Source: Halalkalibacter wakoensis JCM 9140
GTDB lineage: Bacteria; Bacillota; Bacilli; Bacillales; Bacillaceae_D
Assembly (NCBI RefSeq): GCF_000513095.1
Contig: NZ_BAUT01000013.1
Location: 1 to 64,000 of the forward strand
Length of the DNA: 64,000 nt
Direction of reading: 5' to 3'
Part shown: in pieces, positions 9,571 to 19,773 of the stretch
Position numbering within the stretch: the first letter of the stretch is position 1
Layout: each line of letters begins with the position of its first letter
Notes under the pieces: generated by a model
What the model was told of the DNA's origin: nothing
The model's database searches: none
What the model saw: only the letters and a program-made list of their open reading frames with translations
Translations under genes and position numbers: made by a program

Positions 9571-11045
9571 ATGAATAGTCATGAAGAAAGTTCCATTGTC
9601 ATAGCAAAAGATCTTGATGCCAATCATACATACATTCAAAAAGCTTTTCATTTTTCCGAAGATGTAAAGAAGAGAGAATTCTTGTTTCATAATAGAAAAG
9701 GAATTTGTCTTTTTCTTGAAACGCTTATAGATGATGAAAAGTTAGATAAATTGTTTCTTGGAAATCTTCATTTTGATGCGGGTGAGATTAAGGCTTACAT
9801 TGATGCAAGTGAAATAATAGAGGTGCAAGACCTCGCTAAACTTCCATCAGAAATGCACCAAGGAAAGGTAGCTGTGTTTTTAGAGGGAGAACAACAAGCA
9901 TATGTGTTTGATGTAAGAAAAGAAATGGAAAGGTCGATTGGAGAGCCGGAAAATGAAAAAATTGTTCGTGGATCTCATGATGGTTTCGTTGAAGGTCTAC
10001 AGACAAACCTTTATTTAATTAGGAAAAGAGTAAACAATCCTAATTTGGTTATTAAATACCATACGTTAGGTACAGAGACGAAGACGAAACTGGCAATAGT
10101 GTATTTGAATCATATAGCAAAGCCCGACATTGTCAAATCAGTTGAGGACAAAATACAATCGATCTCTAGTGATATGATTTTTAGTCCTGGCTATATAGAG
10201 GAATATCTTGAGGATGATACATTTTCCCCTTTTCCACAAATGTTGAATACAGAAAGACCTGATCGAGTAATGGCAAATCTATTAGATGGACGTATCGCTA
10301 TTTTTTCGGACGGAGATCCTACCGCTCTTATTTGTCCAATAAGTTTTTTTTCCTTCTATCAATCACCTGATGATTATAATAGTCGTTTTTTTGTTGGATC
10401 GTTCTATCGGATTTTGAGGATGGTTAGTTTTTTAATTGCAATCTTTGTTCCGGCCATTTACATTGCGACGATTTCCTTTCATTTTGAAGTCATTCCCGCA
10501 GATCTAGTTTTGCCTGTGAAAAGTTCGGTGGAACGAATTCCATACCCGCCCATTATTGAAGCAATTCTAATGGAATTGACAATCGAATTAATACGAGAGG
10601 CAGGTATTCGTCTGCCTATCCAATTGGACAAACGATCGGTATTGTTGGTGGTTTGGTTATTGGAGATGCTGTTGTTCAGGCAGGGCTCGTGTCTAATATT
10701 ATGATTATTGTTGTAGCAATTACGGCGATCGCTTCCTTTGTTGTTCCTTCTTTTGAACTCAGCTCTACATTAAGAGTCATTCGTTTTCCTTTTATGTTTG
10801 CTGCTGCGAGCTTTGGATACTTTGGCATTACGTTTTGCTTTACCCTTTTATTAATTCACTTATGTAAGTTGGAGTCATTTGGGTCTCCTTATTTTTCGCC
10901 CCTTGCCCCGCTAACCTGGCAAGACTTAAAGGACAGTTTTTTTAGAGCTCCCTTAAATAAGATGAACGAACGACCTAAATCAGCAAGGCCTCAAAATAAA
11001 TATAGACAATCCGTTCGCAAAGGAAGATCAAGAAATGGCGAGTAA
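9571..11045 (+). pseudogene. GerA-family germinant receptor A subunit, frameshifted
   Basis: The 5' frame to 10704 and the 3' frame from 10653 together make a GerA/SpoVAF-type protein of about 491 residues. It has the N-terminal cytoplasmic domain (EGLQTNLYLIRKRV), membrane segments, and the conserved ELIREAGIRLP followed by IGQTIGIVGGLVIGDAVVQAGLVS. The frame breaks at about 10612-10622, right after RLP, by loss of one base. The best start is the ATG at 9571 with AGGAG 7 bp upstream, rather than the GTG at 9550. With the B and C subunits it should form an inner-membrane receptor in the spore that triggers germination on nutrient binding. The nutrient is unknown. The C-terminus overlaps the B-subunit start by 11 bp. 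Confidence 0.85.
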
Positions 11046-12149
11046 TCAGAATGAGACACTTAGCCTTTACAGTATATGTTCATTATCGTTCAAACACAAA
11101 TAGGAGTAGGGATTCTTTCTTTGCCTTACACGATCTACGAGAGTGGAGCAAAAACAGATGCTTGGATATCAATGTTATGTGTTGGAGTTGTGTTACAGGT
11201 CGTTATTATCTTGTTTTGGTTCCTGTCCAATTGGTTTCCAAAAACCTCTTTTTATGATGTGTTGAGTCAGGTGTATGGGAAGTATGTAGGACGGGTTTTG
11301 ACAATCGGGTATGTCATCTATTTTATTTTTGTTTGTAGCTTAGCCTTAATTTTGTTTAATTACATTATTGAAATTTGGGCATTCCCACGAACTCCTAATT
11401 GGGCATTTAATTTAATGATGTTGATTTTAGCTTACTATTTGGTGATAGAAAAATTAAAAGTAATTGGACGATTTCATACATTAGTTTCATTTTTATTAGT
11501 AACGATTATTTTGCTAACATTCCCGGCCTATCCACATTTAGATATACGATACATTATGCCGATTGGAGATAGTGGATTAGTTAATATATTTAAAGGAACG
11601 AAGGAAGCCATTTTATCGGTTCTTGGATTTGAGTTGATCTTGTTTCTCATGCCATTTGTAAAGGGAACAAAAAGAGAGAAGTTTGTTTCGGCTAGTTTAG
11701 CCAATATTATCGTAACGGTTATTTATACGTATTTAACGTTTATATGCTTGCTATTCTTTAGTCCAGAGGAAATTAAATTGGTACCAGAACCTGTCCTTTA
11801 TTTATTAAAGGCTTTTACGTTTCCGATAATCGAGCGTGTTGATATTGTTTTTTTGGCGATATGGATTATATCTGTTGTAACGACGTTAATAAGTTATGTG
11901 TATATTGCTTCAATAGGTTTAACCTGCTTTTTTTCCATGAGACATCATAAAAAAGCCGTTCCTTTTATTATTGTGCCGAGCTTTTTTATCGCTTTGATTC
12001 CGAGAAATTCCATTTCAATTGCAAACTGGAGTGATACCATCACGAACGTTGGGCTGTTCTTTGTTTTAGGCATTCCTTTCTTAACAGCGTTATACATTGT
12101 CATTTTTAAAAGAAACCGGGTGAAGACAGATGTTGAAAAAACTAGTTAG
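11035..12149 (+). pseudogene. Germinant receptor B subunit (GerB/YkvT-type permease), frameshifted
   Basis: A membrane protein of the amino acid permease-like GerB family, about 371 residues with around 10 TM segments. The natural start is the ATG at 11035 (MASNQNETLSLYS), which overlaps the A-subunit stop as usual for ger operons. The frame is lost at about 11080 and resumes as MFIIVQTQIGVGILSLPY, which is the first membrane helix; one base is missing around AGTATATG. If the break were real, a weak internal ATG at 11076 would be needed and no ribosome binding site precedes it. The B subunit probably carries the nutrient-binding pocket. It overlaps the C-subunit gene by 20 bp. Confidence 0.82.
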
Positions 12150-13254
12150 CCTATTACTTATCGTCAGTAGTTTTCTAATCGTTACGGGATGTTGGGATCA
12201 ATTTCTTATTAAGGATGCTAATTTAATCTTTATAGGAGGAATCGATCGAACCGAAGATGGCAATTTTGCTACGACCGTGTCTATTCCGAAACAAGAGACA
12301 AATACTGAAGCACCTGTAATAAGGATCGCTACAGGCATCGGTCATACGCTTAGAGAATCTAGAAACAATATAGATAATACGGTAGATGGAATTCTGGATT
12401 CCTCAAAAATAAGGGTGCTTTTAGTTGAAAAGGTGTTAGCTGAGGAAGATTTATATGCCATGCTTGATTTGTATTACCGAGACCCACGTGCCCCTTTGAA
12501 TGCTAAGATTGCTATCACAGAAGGAAAAGCTCATGAAGCACTAAATATAGATATTGAAAACCACCCATTAATTAGTGATTACTATTCAAAGCTAATAGAA
12601 GGGGCAGAAACTCGATCAATAATTCCTAAAATGAATATTCAGTATATTTGTCCACTTATGGTTGACCCAGGACGTGACTTTATGTTACCAATCATTTCTC
12701 TTACTTCTTCAAATGGCATGAGTGTGTCGTCCATTAGTGGAGTTGCTCTATTTCATGGAAAGATCATGACGGGAAAAATGGATACAAGAGAGGGAGTAAT
12801 GGCTAACCTCTTAAATAATACGATGTATCAAAGTGCCCAATTCACAGTCAAAATAGCTGAAAAAGATGAAGTGATGGAAGCCTTAAATTATATAACACTC
12901 CAAGTTGATGACTTTGATCGGCGTATGGAAGTTGCGGTAAACGATCACGACGACATTCGAGTCGCACTCCATTTAACGGTCTATTTTAACGTATCGGAAT
13001 TTCCACCTGATAACCTTGATGAAGAGAAAATAGCTGATCTGAATAAGAAAATCACCGAGCAATTGTCAATTTTGGCAGAATCCACGGTTGAAAAGATCCA
13101 AGAAGCTAATTGTGATTATTTTGGAATAGGAAGAGAAATAATGGCTTATCATAAAGCTGTTTTACAAAAAAAGGACTGGTCAGACCTCTACTCAACGATC
13201 CCTATCGATGTATCTGTGAATGCTGAAATTGTTCAGCATGGAATTATTAATTAA
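12130..13254 (+). CDS. Germinant receptor C subunit lipoprotein (GerC)
   Basis: A 374-residue Ger(x)C-family protein. A type II signal peptide ends in the lipobox VTGCWD with the lipidated cysteine at about residue 21; the CWD start is a hallmark of the family. It starts within the end of the B-subunit gene, so translation is coupled. The lipoprotein should sit on the outer face of the spore inner membrane and complete the GerA-type receptor. The frame is intact, unlike the A and B genes, which supports the view that the upstream breaks are artefacts. Confidence 0.93.
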   Translation: MLKKLVSLLLIVSSFLIVTGCWDQFLIKDANLIFIGGIDRTEDGNFATTVSIPKQETNTEAPVIRIATGIGHTLRESRNNIDNTVDGILDSSKIRVLLVEKVLAEEDLYAMLDLYYRDPRAPLNAKIAITEGKAHEALNIDIENHPLISDYYSKLIEGAETRSIIPKMNIQYICPLMVDPGRDFMLPIISLTSSNGMSVSSISGVALFHGKIMTGKMDTREGVMANLLNNTMYQSAQFTVKIAEKDEVMEALNYITLQVDDFDRRMEVAVNDHDDIRVALHLTVYFNVSEFPPDNLDEEKIADLNKKITEQLSILAESTVEKIQEANCDYFGIGREIMAYHKAVLQKKDWSDLYSTIPIDVSVNAEIVQHGIIN

Positions 13255-13267
13255 AAGGTCTATAACC

Positions 13268-13312
13268 AAAGAACCTGATGGAGGAGTGAGCTTCTACACC
13301 AGGTCCTTTTTT
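13268..13312 (+). terminator. Terminator of the ger operon
   Basis: Stem AAAGAACCTGATG pairs with CACCAGGTCCTTT with two mismatches, then a T-run. The rest of the gap to 13557 shows no gene; it holds an AT-rich stretch and the ribosome binding site GAGGGAGGGGAG of the sortase gene. Confidence 0.7.
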
Positions 13313-13557
13313 CTAGGGATGATATCAACAGTAAAGGTTCTAAATTGTAATTACTCCATTAAGAGGTGTCGGTAATGCAATGAATAGTAAGCAATCTTAA
13401 AGGTGATATATATAACATGCTAAAAATTTTTTATATCTTGCTATCTCCCAAATAAAATAGCAAAATAAAGTAGATGAGGTAGAAGAGCGAGAGGGCACAG
13501 AAAAAAGTTGATCTTTACCTTTTTTACTGGCATCGAGATAAGAGGGAGGGGAGTCTT

Positions 13558-14124
13558 ATGAAGATTCTCGCAAGGTTAATTATTTTGGTAGGCATAGGCT
13601 TTTTGGCATTCGGTGGGTACGAGCTATATGAAACATACACAAAGCAAAATGAGTCGATGGCAGAAGTAAAGAAGGTTTTAGAAGAACCGGAAGAAGGCAT
13701 AACAAGTGCCAGCGACATGACAATAGAAGAAGGCGATGTCATTGGTGCTCTATACATCTCTCGTTTAGAAAAGGAAATTCCAATTATTTCAGGGACAAAC
13801 GAAGAAGAACTAGCCCGTGGGGTAGGGCATTTTACGTCAACGGTTCTTCCAGGTCAACAAGATCAAATCTTATTATCGGGACACCGAGATACCGTATTTC
13901 GTGACTTCGGAAAGCTAGAAAATGGAGACAAATTTATTGTCAAAATGCCTTACGGGGAGTTTACGTACGAAATGTACGACTCTGAAATTGTGGACGCAGA
14001 CGATCGCACCGTCATTCGCTCAACCGCTCCGGATGAGATTTTAACGCTATCTACCTGCTATCCATTTACCTTTGTTGGAGCAGCACCAGACCGCTATATT
14101 ATATACGCCAAGCCCGTCAAGTGA
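13558..14124 (+). CDS. Class D sortase
   Basis: A 188-residue membrane-anchored transpeptidase. One N-terminal helix (residues 5-20) is followed by the sortase barrel with catalytic H109 in LSGHRD, C167 in TLSTCYPF and R179 in PDRYIIYA. The sequence around the histidine and the short length fit class D (YhcS-like) sortases of Bacillus. It should cut sorting signals and attach surface proteins to peptidoglycan. No LPXTG-type substrate gene lies in the window, so its target must be elsewhere. It is monocistronic; a REP unit begins 4 bp after its stop. Confidence 0.9.
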   Translation: MKILARLIILVGIGFLAFGGYELYETYTKQNESMAEVKKVLEEPEEGITSASDMTIEEGDVIGALYISRLEKEIPIISGTNEEELARGVGHFTSTVLPGQQDQILLSGHRDTVFRDFGKLENGDKFIVKMPYGEFTYEMYDSEIVDADDRTVIRSTAPDEILTLSTCYPFTFVGAAPDRYIIYAKPVK

Positions 14125-14127
14125 GGT

Positions 14128-14342
14128 GGGTCAAGGGGACAGGTACCTTGACCCAGCTTAAGCGGACTCACGTTCCGTTATCTGTGACAAAAACAGCGAT
14201 TTTACGGTGTTGGAGGACAGAGGTTCCGCTATTCCATGTTTTAAGAGTGAAATGCACCCCGGATCTATGTAATAGCGGATCGTATGTCCGCCAAAGTGCT
14301 CAAAATGCTAGATTTCAAGGAAATAGCGGAACTCATGTCCGC
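14128..14342 (+). repeat. REP unit plus four-motif hairpin array, copy 1
   Basis: A REP palindrome (14128-14154) is followed by four 21-bp motifs of the form GCGGAC-N4-GTTCCGCTATT. Two are forward (14162, 14213) and two are reverse (14271, 14322), with spacings 51, 58 and 51. Each motif alone can fold into a hairpin with one bulged base, and motif 1/4 and 2/3 can also pair. A nearly identical array with the same spacings lies at 22635, and a half copy at 21007. Confidence 0.9.
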
Positions 14343-14380
14343 GTAAATTAAGCTTCTTACTTGGGTAACAGCTGGACCTC

Positions 14381-14420
14381 AAAAAAACGCTCAAAGTTAA
14401 TCAACTAAGAGCGTTTTTTT
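14381..14420. terminator. Bidirectional terminator between sortase and MFS genes
   Basis: AAAAAAACGCTC pairs exactly with GAGCGTTTTTTT. With A and T runs on both sides it can end transcripts from either converging gene. Confidence 0.85.
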
Positions 14421-14463
14421 AGTCTGATCATCGTTACTAGGTTGCACTTCAAATCAATTTTTC

Positions 14464-15641
14464 CTACTCTGAACTGGGTCGAGGAACCTGTCCCCGTGAC
14501 CCACTTTTATACACTCGGTACAAAATAAAAGCGAAGACGCTTAGCGCGATTCCTAGGATGTACGGCAATCCGACTGCAATGGTGAATAACAAGCCACCGA
14601 GTGGGGGGCCAATAATTCGTCCGAGAGAATCAAAGGAGGATAACAGTCCGGTTGTTCGTCCATAACTCGTAGGGGACGCTTTTGTTACGAGAGAGGAGAC
14701 ACTTGGCCGGATGAGTCCATTTCCGATTCCGAAAATGGTTAAGAAAATGGCTGCTGTTAGAAAACTGTCAATAAACAAAATCAGGCAAATCCGATCGCAG
14801 AAATGATAATGCCAAGTTGAATCACAGAGCCTTCTCCAAATTTTTTCGTTAACCTTCCTACAAGTCCGCCTTGAACGAGTGCTCCGGCAAGACCCATGAT
14901 CATAAAAATATACCCTAATTCAACAGACTCTAACTGGGCTTTTTCATAAGCAAAATAGGCGAAAGTCGCTTCAAGACCAGCCAACGAAAGAGAAACAAAC
15001 CATTGCAAGACAAATAAAATCGCAACAGGACCTTGAAGAGCTTTGCGTAAAGGTGTTTTTTGACGCAATTGGTTGTTTCGTTGTTCGGCTGTTAGTGATT
15101 CTTTTAAGACGAACAGGACGAAGAAAAAGGTAATGATCGATAATGATCCAGCTAAATAAAAGGGAACACTTAAATTATTCTGCGAAAAAATCCCGCCGAT
15201 CGCCGGACCGAAAATAAACCCTAGTCCGATGGATGCTCCGATGATCCCCATTCCTTTTCCACGGTCTTCATCTGATGTAATATCTGCTACATAGGCCATT
15301 ACGGTAGGCATATTCGCAGAGGAGAAAAATCCTCCAATCACCCTAGCTGCAAACAGCATCCAAAGAGTGGACGAGATTGCTAATAGGAAAAAGGAAAGAG
15401 CTAGTCCGAAAATACCAATCATGATAACAGGTTTTCGTCCAATTTTATCTGAAACTCGTCCCCACATGGGCGCAAATAACAGCTGCATAAACGAGTAAAT
15501 CGCCATTAATAACCCTAATTGAGTAGGGGTTGCGCCAATTTCTTCTGCGTAGAAAGGCATAACAGGAATAATAATTCCAAAGCCAACCATGACGAGAAAC
15601 ATAACAGCAAATAAAACAGGTAAAGCTTTTTTCTTATGCAT
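14464..15641 (-). pseudogene. DHA1-type MFS multidrug exporter, frameshifted
   Basis: A 12-TM exporter of about 392 residues. Motif A is clear (GRVSDKIGRKPVIMIG) and the antiporter motif is in GLGFIFGPAIGG. The frame breaks at about 14785: the gene strand reads GCCTGATTTTG where GCCCTGATTTTG would continue as ALILFIDSFLTAAIF, so one C of a CCC run is missing. The ATG at 15641 (MHKKKALP) is preferred to the GTG at 15653, which overlaps its own Shine-Dalgarno. The C-terminus, read through an embedded REP unit, differs from what the family needs. The likely role is drug or toxin export; substrate unknown. Confidence 0.85.
14476..14502 (-). repeat. REP-like palindrome in the MFS gene 3' end
   Basis: 27-bp REP unit, one variant base per arm, inside the final codons of the minus-strand exporter. 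On that strand it gives the C-terminal residues GSRGQVPRP. Confidence 0.88.
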
Positions 15642-15682
15642 TCTACATGTCACTCCTGTACCTTATGGGAGAACCCCAAAAA

Positions 15683-16168
15683 TTAATTCCCTGCAACATA
15701 GTCACCGTTTTTTCCACCTGTTTTGCTTAAGAGAAATGTGTCTTTAATGATCATGCTTTTATCAACCGCTTTGCACATATCATAAAACGTAAGCGCAGCA
15801 GCGGATACAGCGGTTAGCGCCTCCATTTCAACACCAGTGTTTCCTTTACAAGACACTTCAGCTTGCATGATCAACTCATATCCGTCACTTGCCTCTTTGT
15901 ATTCAAAATGAAAATCGACACCTGTAATTTGAATCGGATGACACATCGGAATGAGATCAGGTGTCTTTTTTGCTGCCATGATCCCGGCAATTTGCGCAAC
16001 TTGAAGAGGATCGCCTTTTTTAATTTCTGCATTTTGAATCGCATCGTACAATTCTTTTTTTAATAAAATGGTACTCTGGGCGACAGCGGTCCGTTTCGTT
16101 TCATCTTTTTTCGAAATATCGACCATTTTTGGTCTTCCTTTTTCATTCCAATGAGAAAATTCACTCAT
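15683..16168 (-). CDS. moaC: Cyclic pyranopterin monophosphate synthase MoaC
   Basis: A 161-residue protein with the family marks MCHPIQITG (about residues 77-85), [15 protein letters not shown] and DMCKAVDK. MoaC converts 3',8-cyclo-7,8-dihydro-GTP, made by MoaA, into cyclic pyranopterin monophosphate. Its ATG directly follows the TAG of mobA (TAGATG), so the two are translationally coupled. It is the last gene of the minus-strand moaB-mobA-moaC operon. Confidence 0.96.
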   Translation of the reverse strand: MSEFSHWNEKGRPKMVDISKKDETKRTAVAQSTILLKKELYDAIQNAEIKKGDPLQVAQIAGIMAAKKTPDLIPMCHPIQITGVDFHFEYKEASDGYELIMQAEVSCKGNTGVEMEALTAVSAAALTFYDMCKAVDKSMIIKDTFLLSKTGGKNGDYVAGN

Positions 16169-16762
16169 CTATCTTCTCTCCTTTTGGGCGGTTTTATGGT
16201 TCCAGTCACTTTTGTAGTTAATGTTTGTAAATTCTTTTTGATTAGAAGGGAAGTGCACGTATTGTGTATGTACTTTCTGCAGCAATGGCCTCATGCTTTT
16301 TCGCTGATTGGCGATGAGCTTCCTAGCAACAGGCAGGCAATCACGGTGGTAGCAGGCCAATAGAGGCTGTTCTTTTTCTCCTGTGATCGGAATGATCGCT
16401 GCGTGACCTGAACTTTTCGTAATTTCATCTGTTAGCTGATCGATAATTGCTTTCTCGATAAAGGGGAGATCAGCCGCTAAAACGATATACCAATCGACGT
16501 TCGGAATGGATTCCATTGCAAATGTAAGAGCATATAATGGACCATTATGTGGTTGATTTTCGATCAAGACGGTAGCCATTTTTCGATCAAACCTGTCTGC
16601 AAGTAACTGATTTGTTACGATATAACAAGAGTCAACCCCACTAGCGCGTAATGCATGAACGCTGTGTTCATAAAAAGCTTTCCCTTTATGTTGTTCAAAC
16701 ATTTTCGGTTGCCCGTATCGAGAAGATTGTCCTCCAGCTAACACGACACCAGCAATGTTCAT
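16169..16762 (-). CDS. mobA: Molybdenum cofactor guanylyltransferase MobA
   Basis: A 197-residue nucleotidyltransferase with the GTP-binding start VVLAGGQSSRYGQPK and a DLP motif in LAADLPFIE. It attaches GMP to the molybdenum cofactor, giving the guanine dinucleotide form used by DMSO-reductase-family enzymes such as the FdhF-like protein encoded at 26230. The gene overlaps moaB by 4 bp (ATGA) and abuts moaC, so the three form one operon. Confidence 0.95.
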   Translation of the reverse strand: MNIAGVVLAGGQSSRYGQPKMFEQHKGKAFYEHSVHALRASGVDSCYIVTNQLLADRFDRKMATVLIENQPHNGPLYALTFAMESIPNVDWYIVLAADLPFIEKAIIDQLTDEITKSSGHAAIIPITGEKEQPLLACYHRDCLPVARKLIANQRKSMRPLLQKVHTQYVHFPSNQKEFTNINYKSDWNHKTAQKERR

Positions 16763-17262
16763 TTTTTAACCAACTCTTCAACAAAATGAGGAACGGTCGG
16801 TAAAATTAATTGATTCATCGCGAGCTTCACCGCATTCGTTGAACCTGGCAAAGCATACACAGCCGTTGCATCAATGCTGCCTGCTATGGCTCGACTGAAC
16901 AACGCTTTTGGACCAATTTCTTCATAGCTTAGCATTCGAAACAATTCTCCAAAACCGTCCATCTTTTTATGTAGTAATGAAGAAACAGCTTCATGTGTCA
17001 CGTCTCTAGGAGAAAAACCAGTTCCGCCATTTAAGATAATCACTTGGATGTTTTCGTTTTCTACCCAAGCCTTAATTTCGTTTTGAATGGTGATCAACTC
17101 ATCTTTCACAATTTTATAATCGATAATCGGATGATTGGAGGACTGTAAAAGCTCAGAAATGGCTTGTCCACTGCGATCATCCTCTTGATTTCTCGTGTCT
17201 GAAATCGTTAAGATCGCAACGTTTACACTTTTGGAAGTATTTATATGGTGCACAGAACTCAT
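16759..17262 (-). CDS. moaB: Molybdopterin adenylyltransferase MoaB
   Basis: A 167-residue MogA/MoaB-family protein with ILTISDTR, NGGTGFSPRDVTHEA and ALPGSTNAVKLAM. It should adenylylate molybdopterin before metal insertion by MoeA. It is the first gene of the minus-strand operon; its start is separated from moaA by about 125 bp of divergent promoter region. No MogA gene is seen here, so MoaB probably does this step, as in other Bacillus. Confidence 0.95.
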   Translation of the reverse strand: MSSVHHINTSKSVNVAILTISDTRNQEDDRSGQAISELLQSSNHPIIDYKIVKDELITIQNEIKAWVENENIQVIILNGGTGFSPRDVTHEAVSSLLHKKMDGFGELFRMLSYEEIGPKALFSRAIAGSIDATAVYALPGSTNAVKLAMNQLILPTVPHFVEELVKK

Positions 17263-17387
17263 TCCCTTCCTTGTTTTTGTGTTAGAATGGTTTATTATAT
17301 CTTACTAATAGTAACAGCTTTTTTCACGAACAACCAATGATTCGTCGATGAAGTACTGAGGAAAGTAAGAGTAGAGGGGGAATGGAC

Positions 17388-18383
17388 ATGGAATTGAACC
17401 ACGTGAATGACAAATACTTGCGGCCTTTGCAAGATTTGCGTATATCAATAATGGACAAGTGTAATTTCCGCTGTTCCTACTGCATGCCGCAAGACGTTTT
17501 CGGCGAGGATTATGTGTTCATGAGAGAAGAGGAATTGCTATCGTTTGATGAGATTGAACGGCTTGTAAAACAATTTACTCACTTAGGCGTGAAAAAAATT
17601 CGCTTAACCGGTGGCGAGCCATTGCTGCGAAAAAATGTTCCCGACCTCATTGGACGATTAACAAAAATCGCTGGAATAGAAGACATTGCCTTAACAACGA
17701 ATGGTGTACACCTCGTCAAGCAAGCGCAGGCGTTAAAAGAAGCTGGGTTAATGCGTGTGAATATTAGTCTTGATGCGTTAACAGCAGAGACATTCCAAGA
17801 AATGAACGGAAGAAAAGTGGCTCCGAATGTGGTCTTAAAAGGGATTGATGCCGCAATGGAAGCGGGGTTGATTGTGAAGATCAATATGGTCGTGAGAAAA
17901 GGTGTTAATGAGGATGAAGTTATTAAATTAGCGCGTTATTGCAAAGAGAGAGAGATTACCCTTCGTTTTATTGAGTTTATGGATGTTGGTCAAACGAATG
18001 GCTGGGATTTCTCTCAAGTTGTCACAAAAAAAGAATTATTAGAGAAAGTATCAACGATTGCACCACTTGAAGAAGTCGGACGAGATTATTTGGGTGAAGT
18101 GGCGGCCAAATATCGTTATAAAGGAACGAAAACGGAAATCGGCATTATTTCATCCGTTTCAGATACGTTTTGTGGAAATTGTACGCGGGCGAGAATTTCA
18201 GCCGACGGAAAGCTGTATACGTGTTTATTTGCTGAAGAAGGCTATGACCTGCGTCAGTTGATTCGTTCAAAAGCAAATGATGCAGACATTAAGTCGACGA
18301 TTGCAAACATTTGGAGCAAGCGGACGGATAAATATTCAGAAGAACGAACGGAAGAAACCGTACGTAATCGAAAAAAAAATTGA
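17388..18383 (+). CDS. moaA: GTP 3',8-cyclase MoaA, C-terminal tail shifted
   Basis: Radical SAM enzyme with the N-terminal cluster motif CNFRCSYC and the C-terminal cluster cysteines in [10 protein letters not shown] with a third in YTCLF. It starts cofactor synthesis by rearranging GTP. The ATG at 17388 has GAGGGGG 7 bp upstream and is preferred to the ATG at 17382. The end is odd: a run of nine A (18371-18379) puts a stop after RNRKKN. With eight A the frame would read on through IEMSYIGG and stop at 18405, the normal MoaA end with the Gly-Gly tail needed for catalysis. Sequencing error or slippage in the A-run is likely. Confidence 0.93.
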   Translation: MELNHVNDKYLRPLQDLRISIMDKCNFRCSYCMPQDVFGEDYVFMREEELLSFDEIERLVKQFTHLGVKKIRLTGGEPLLRKNVPDLIGRLTKIAGIEDIALTTNGVHLVKQAQALKEAGLMRVNISLDALTAETFQEMNGRKVAPNVVLKGIDAAMEAGLIVKINMVVRKGVNEDEVIKLARYCKEREITLRFIEFMDVGQTNGWDFSQVVTKKELLEKVSTIAPLEEVGRDYLGEVAAKYRYKGTKTEIGIISSVSDTFCGNCTRARISADGKLYTCLFAEEGYDLRQLIRSKANDADIKSTIANIWSKRTDKYSEERTEETVRNRKKN

Positions 18384-18405
18384 AATGTCCTATATCGGTG
18401 GGTAG

Positions 18406-18440
18406 AATAATGCAAGAGGGAAACTCTTGCATTATTTTCT
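18406..18440 (+). terminator. Terminator after moaA
   Basis: Perfect 13-bp stem AATAATGCAAGAG/CTCTTGCATTATT with loop GGAAA and a short T-run. It begins right after the restored moaA stop at 18405, which supports the longer reading frame. Confidence 0.8.
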
Positions 18441-18492
18441 GTTGTTTGAAAAGATAAAGACATAAATAGAATTTTAAAACGGAGTGAGTGCG

Positions 18493-19773
18493 ATGGTAGA
18501 GAAGCGAAAACCAATCCAAGTTGCTGAAGCAGTGAAACGAGTCATATCTAATGATGTAATGCCGCAAAAAGAGTATGTTTCGATCGAGGAAAGCTATGGA
18601 AGGTTTTTAGCTGAAGATTTACTAGCGTCTCACGATGTTCCGGCTTTTGATCGATCGCCGTATGACGGGTTTGCGATTCGTTCAGAAGACACGAATGCAG
18701 CTAGTTCAGAAAACCCTGTTTCTTTTACTGTAGTAGGAGAAATTGGCGCAGGGTATGTGTTTAATGAGGAAGTGCAACCTTTTCAAGTAGTTAGAATTAT
18801 GACGGGCGCCCCGATTCCTAAAGGGTGCGACGCCGTAGTGATGCTCGAGTTAACGAAAGAAATTAGTGAAAAAGAAATTTTAATCAAACGTTTGTTTAAA
18901 AAAGGCGATAACATTTCTTATCAAGGGGAAGACACGAAAAAAGGGACAGTTTTAGTGAAAAAAGGAACGAAGATTAATCCTGGAGTTGTGGCCTTACTTG
19001 CTACTTTCGGCTATCACGAAGTAGCTGTGGCAAAACAGCCAGTCATTGGTGTGATTGCTACAGGAAGTGAACTTCTTAATGTAGACGAGCCGCTTGCACC
19101 AGGAAAAATTCGGAATTCCAATGCGTATATGATTCTCGCTCAAATTGAACGAGCAGGTGGAAAAGCCAAATATTTTGGCAAGTTAGATGATGACTTTGAC
19201 GCTTGTTTAGCTGAGACGAAAAAAGCGCTAGCAGAAGTTGATATGTTAATTACAACAGGTGGTGTATCTGTTGGAGATTTTGATTACGTTCCTGCGATTT
19301 TAAAAGAGCTAGGAGCGGAAGTCCTTTTTAACAAAGTGGCCATGCGCCCTGGCAGTGTTACGACAGTAGCTAGTTTAGGGGACAAAATGATTTATGGATT
19401 GTCGGGAAATCCTTCTGCTTGTTACGTTGGGTTTGAGCTTTTTGTTCGCCCGATGTTGCGTCGAGCGATGTACAATGCTTATCCGCATCTCCAAAAAGTT
19501 ACCGCGACACTAGGAGTTGATTTTCCGAAACCTAATCCATTTATGAGGCTAGTGCGCGCAAAAGTTGAGTATCAGAATGGCACCTTAGTTGCTTCTCCAT
19601 CAGGTGTAGATAAATCAGGGATTGTGAGTTCATTAGGCGGTGCGGATTGTCTTCTGCTATTACCTGGCGGGACAAGAGGGTATGAAAAAGGAATGACCGT
19701 TGATGTGTTATTACTGGAAGATCAACAAGGAAGTGAATGGCCTTGGGACAACATCGTCGCATCTTACAAGTAG
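18493..19773 (+). CDS. moeA: Molybdopterin molybdenumtransferase MoeA
   Basis: A 426-residue protein with the MoeA domains: DVPAFDRSPYDGFAIR, MTGAPIPKGCDAVV, the MogA-like domain TTGGVSVGDFDYV and LSGNPSACYVGFE, and a C-terminal beta domain. It inserts molybdate into adenylylated molybdopterin. The ATG at 18493 has ACGGAG 8 bp upstream; the GTG at 18484 overlaps that site and is rejected. It leads the moeA-mobB-moaE-moaD operon and overlaps mobB by 37 bp. Confidence 0.96.
   Translation: MVEKRKPIQVAEAVKRVISNDVMPQKEYVSIEESYGRFLAEDLLASHDVPAFDRSPYDGFAIRSEDTNAASSENPVSFTVVGEIGAGYVFNEEVQPFQVVRIMTGAPIPKGCDAVVMLELTKEISEKEILIKRLFKKGDNISYQGEDTKKGTVLVKKGTKINPGVVALLATFGYHEVAVAKQPVIGVIATGSELLNVDEPLAPGKIRNSNAYMILAQIERAGGKAKYFGKLDDDFDACLAETKKALAEVDMLITTGGVSVGDFDYVPAILKELGAEVLFNKVAMRPGSVTTVASLGDKMIYGLSGNPSACYVGFELFVRPMLRRAMYNAYPHLQKVTATLGVDFPKPNPFMRLVRAKVEYQNGTLVASPSGVDKSGIVSSLGGADCLLLLPGGTRGYEKGMTVDVLLLEDQQGSEWPWDNIVASYK

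Noticed and set aside
14121-14351. Open frame of 76 codons after the sortase gene
   Set aside because: It runs through the REP unit and hairpin array, has no proper ribosome binding site, and its sequence follows the repeat.
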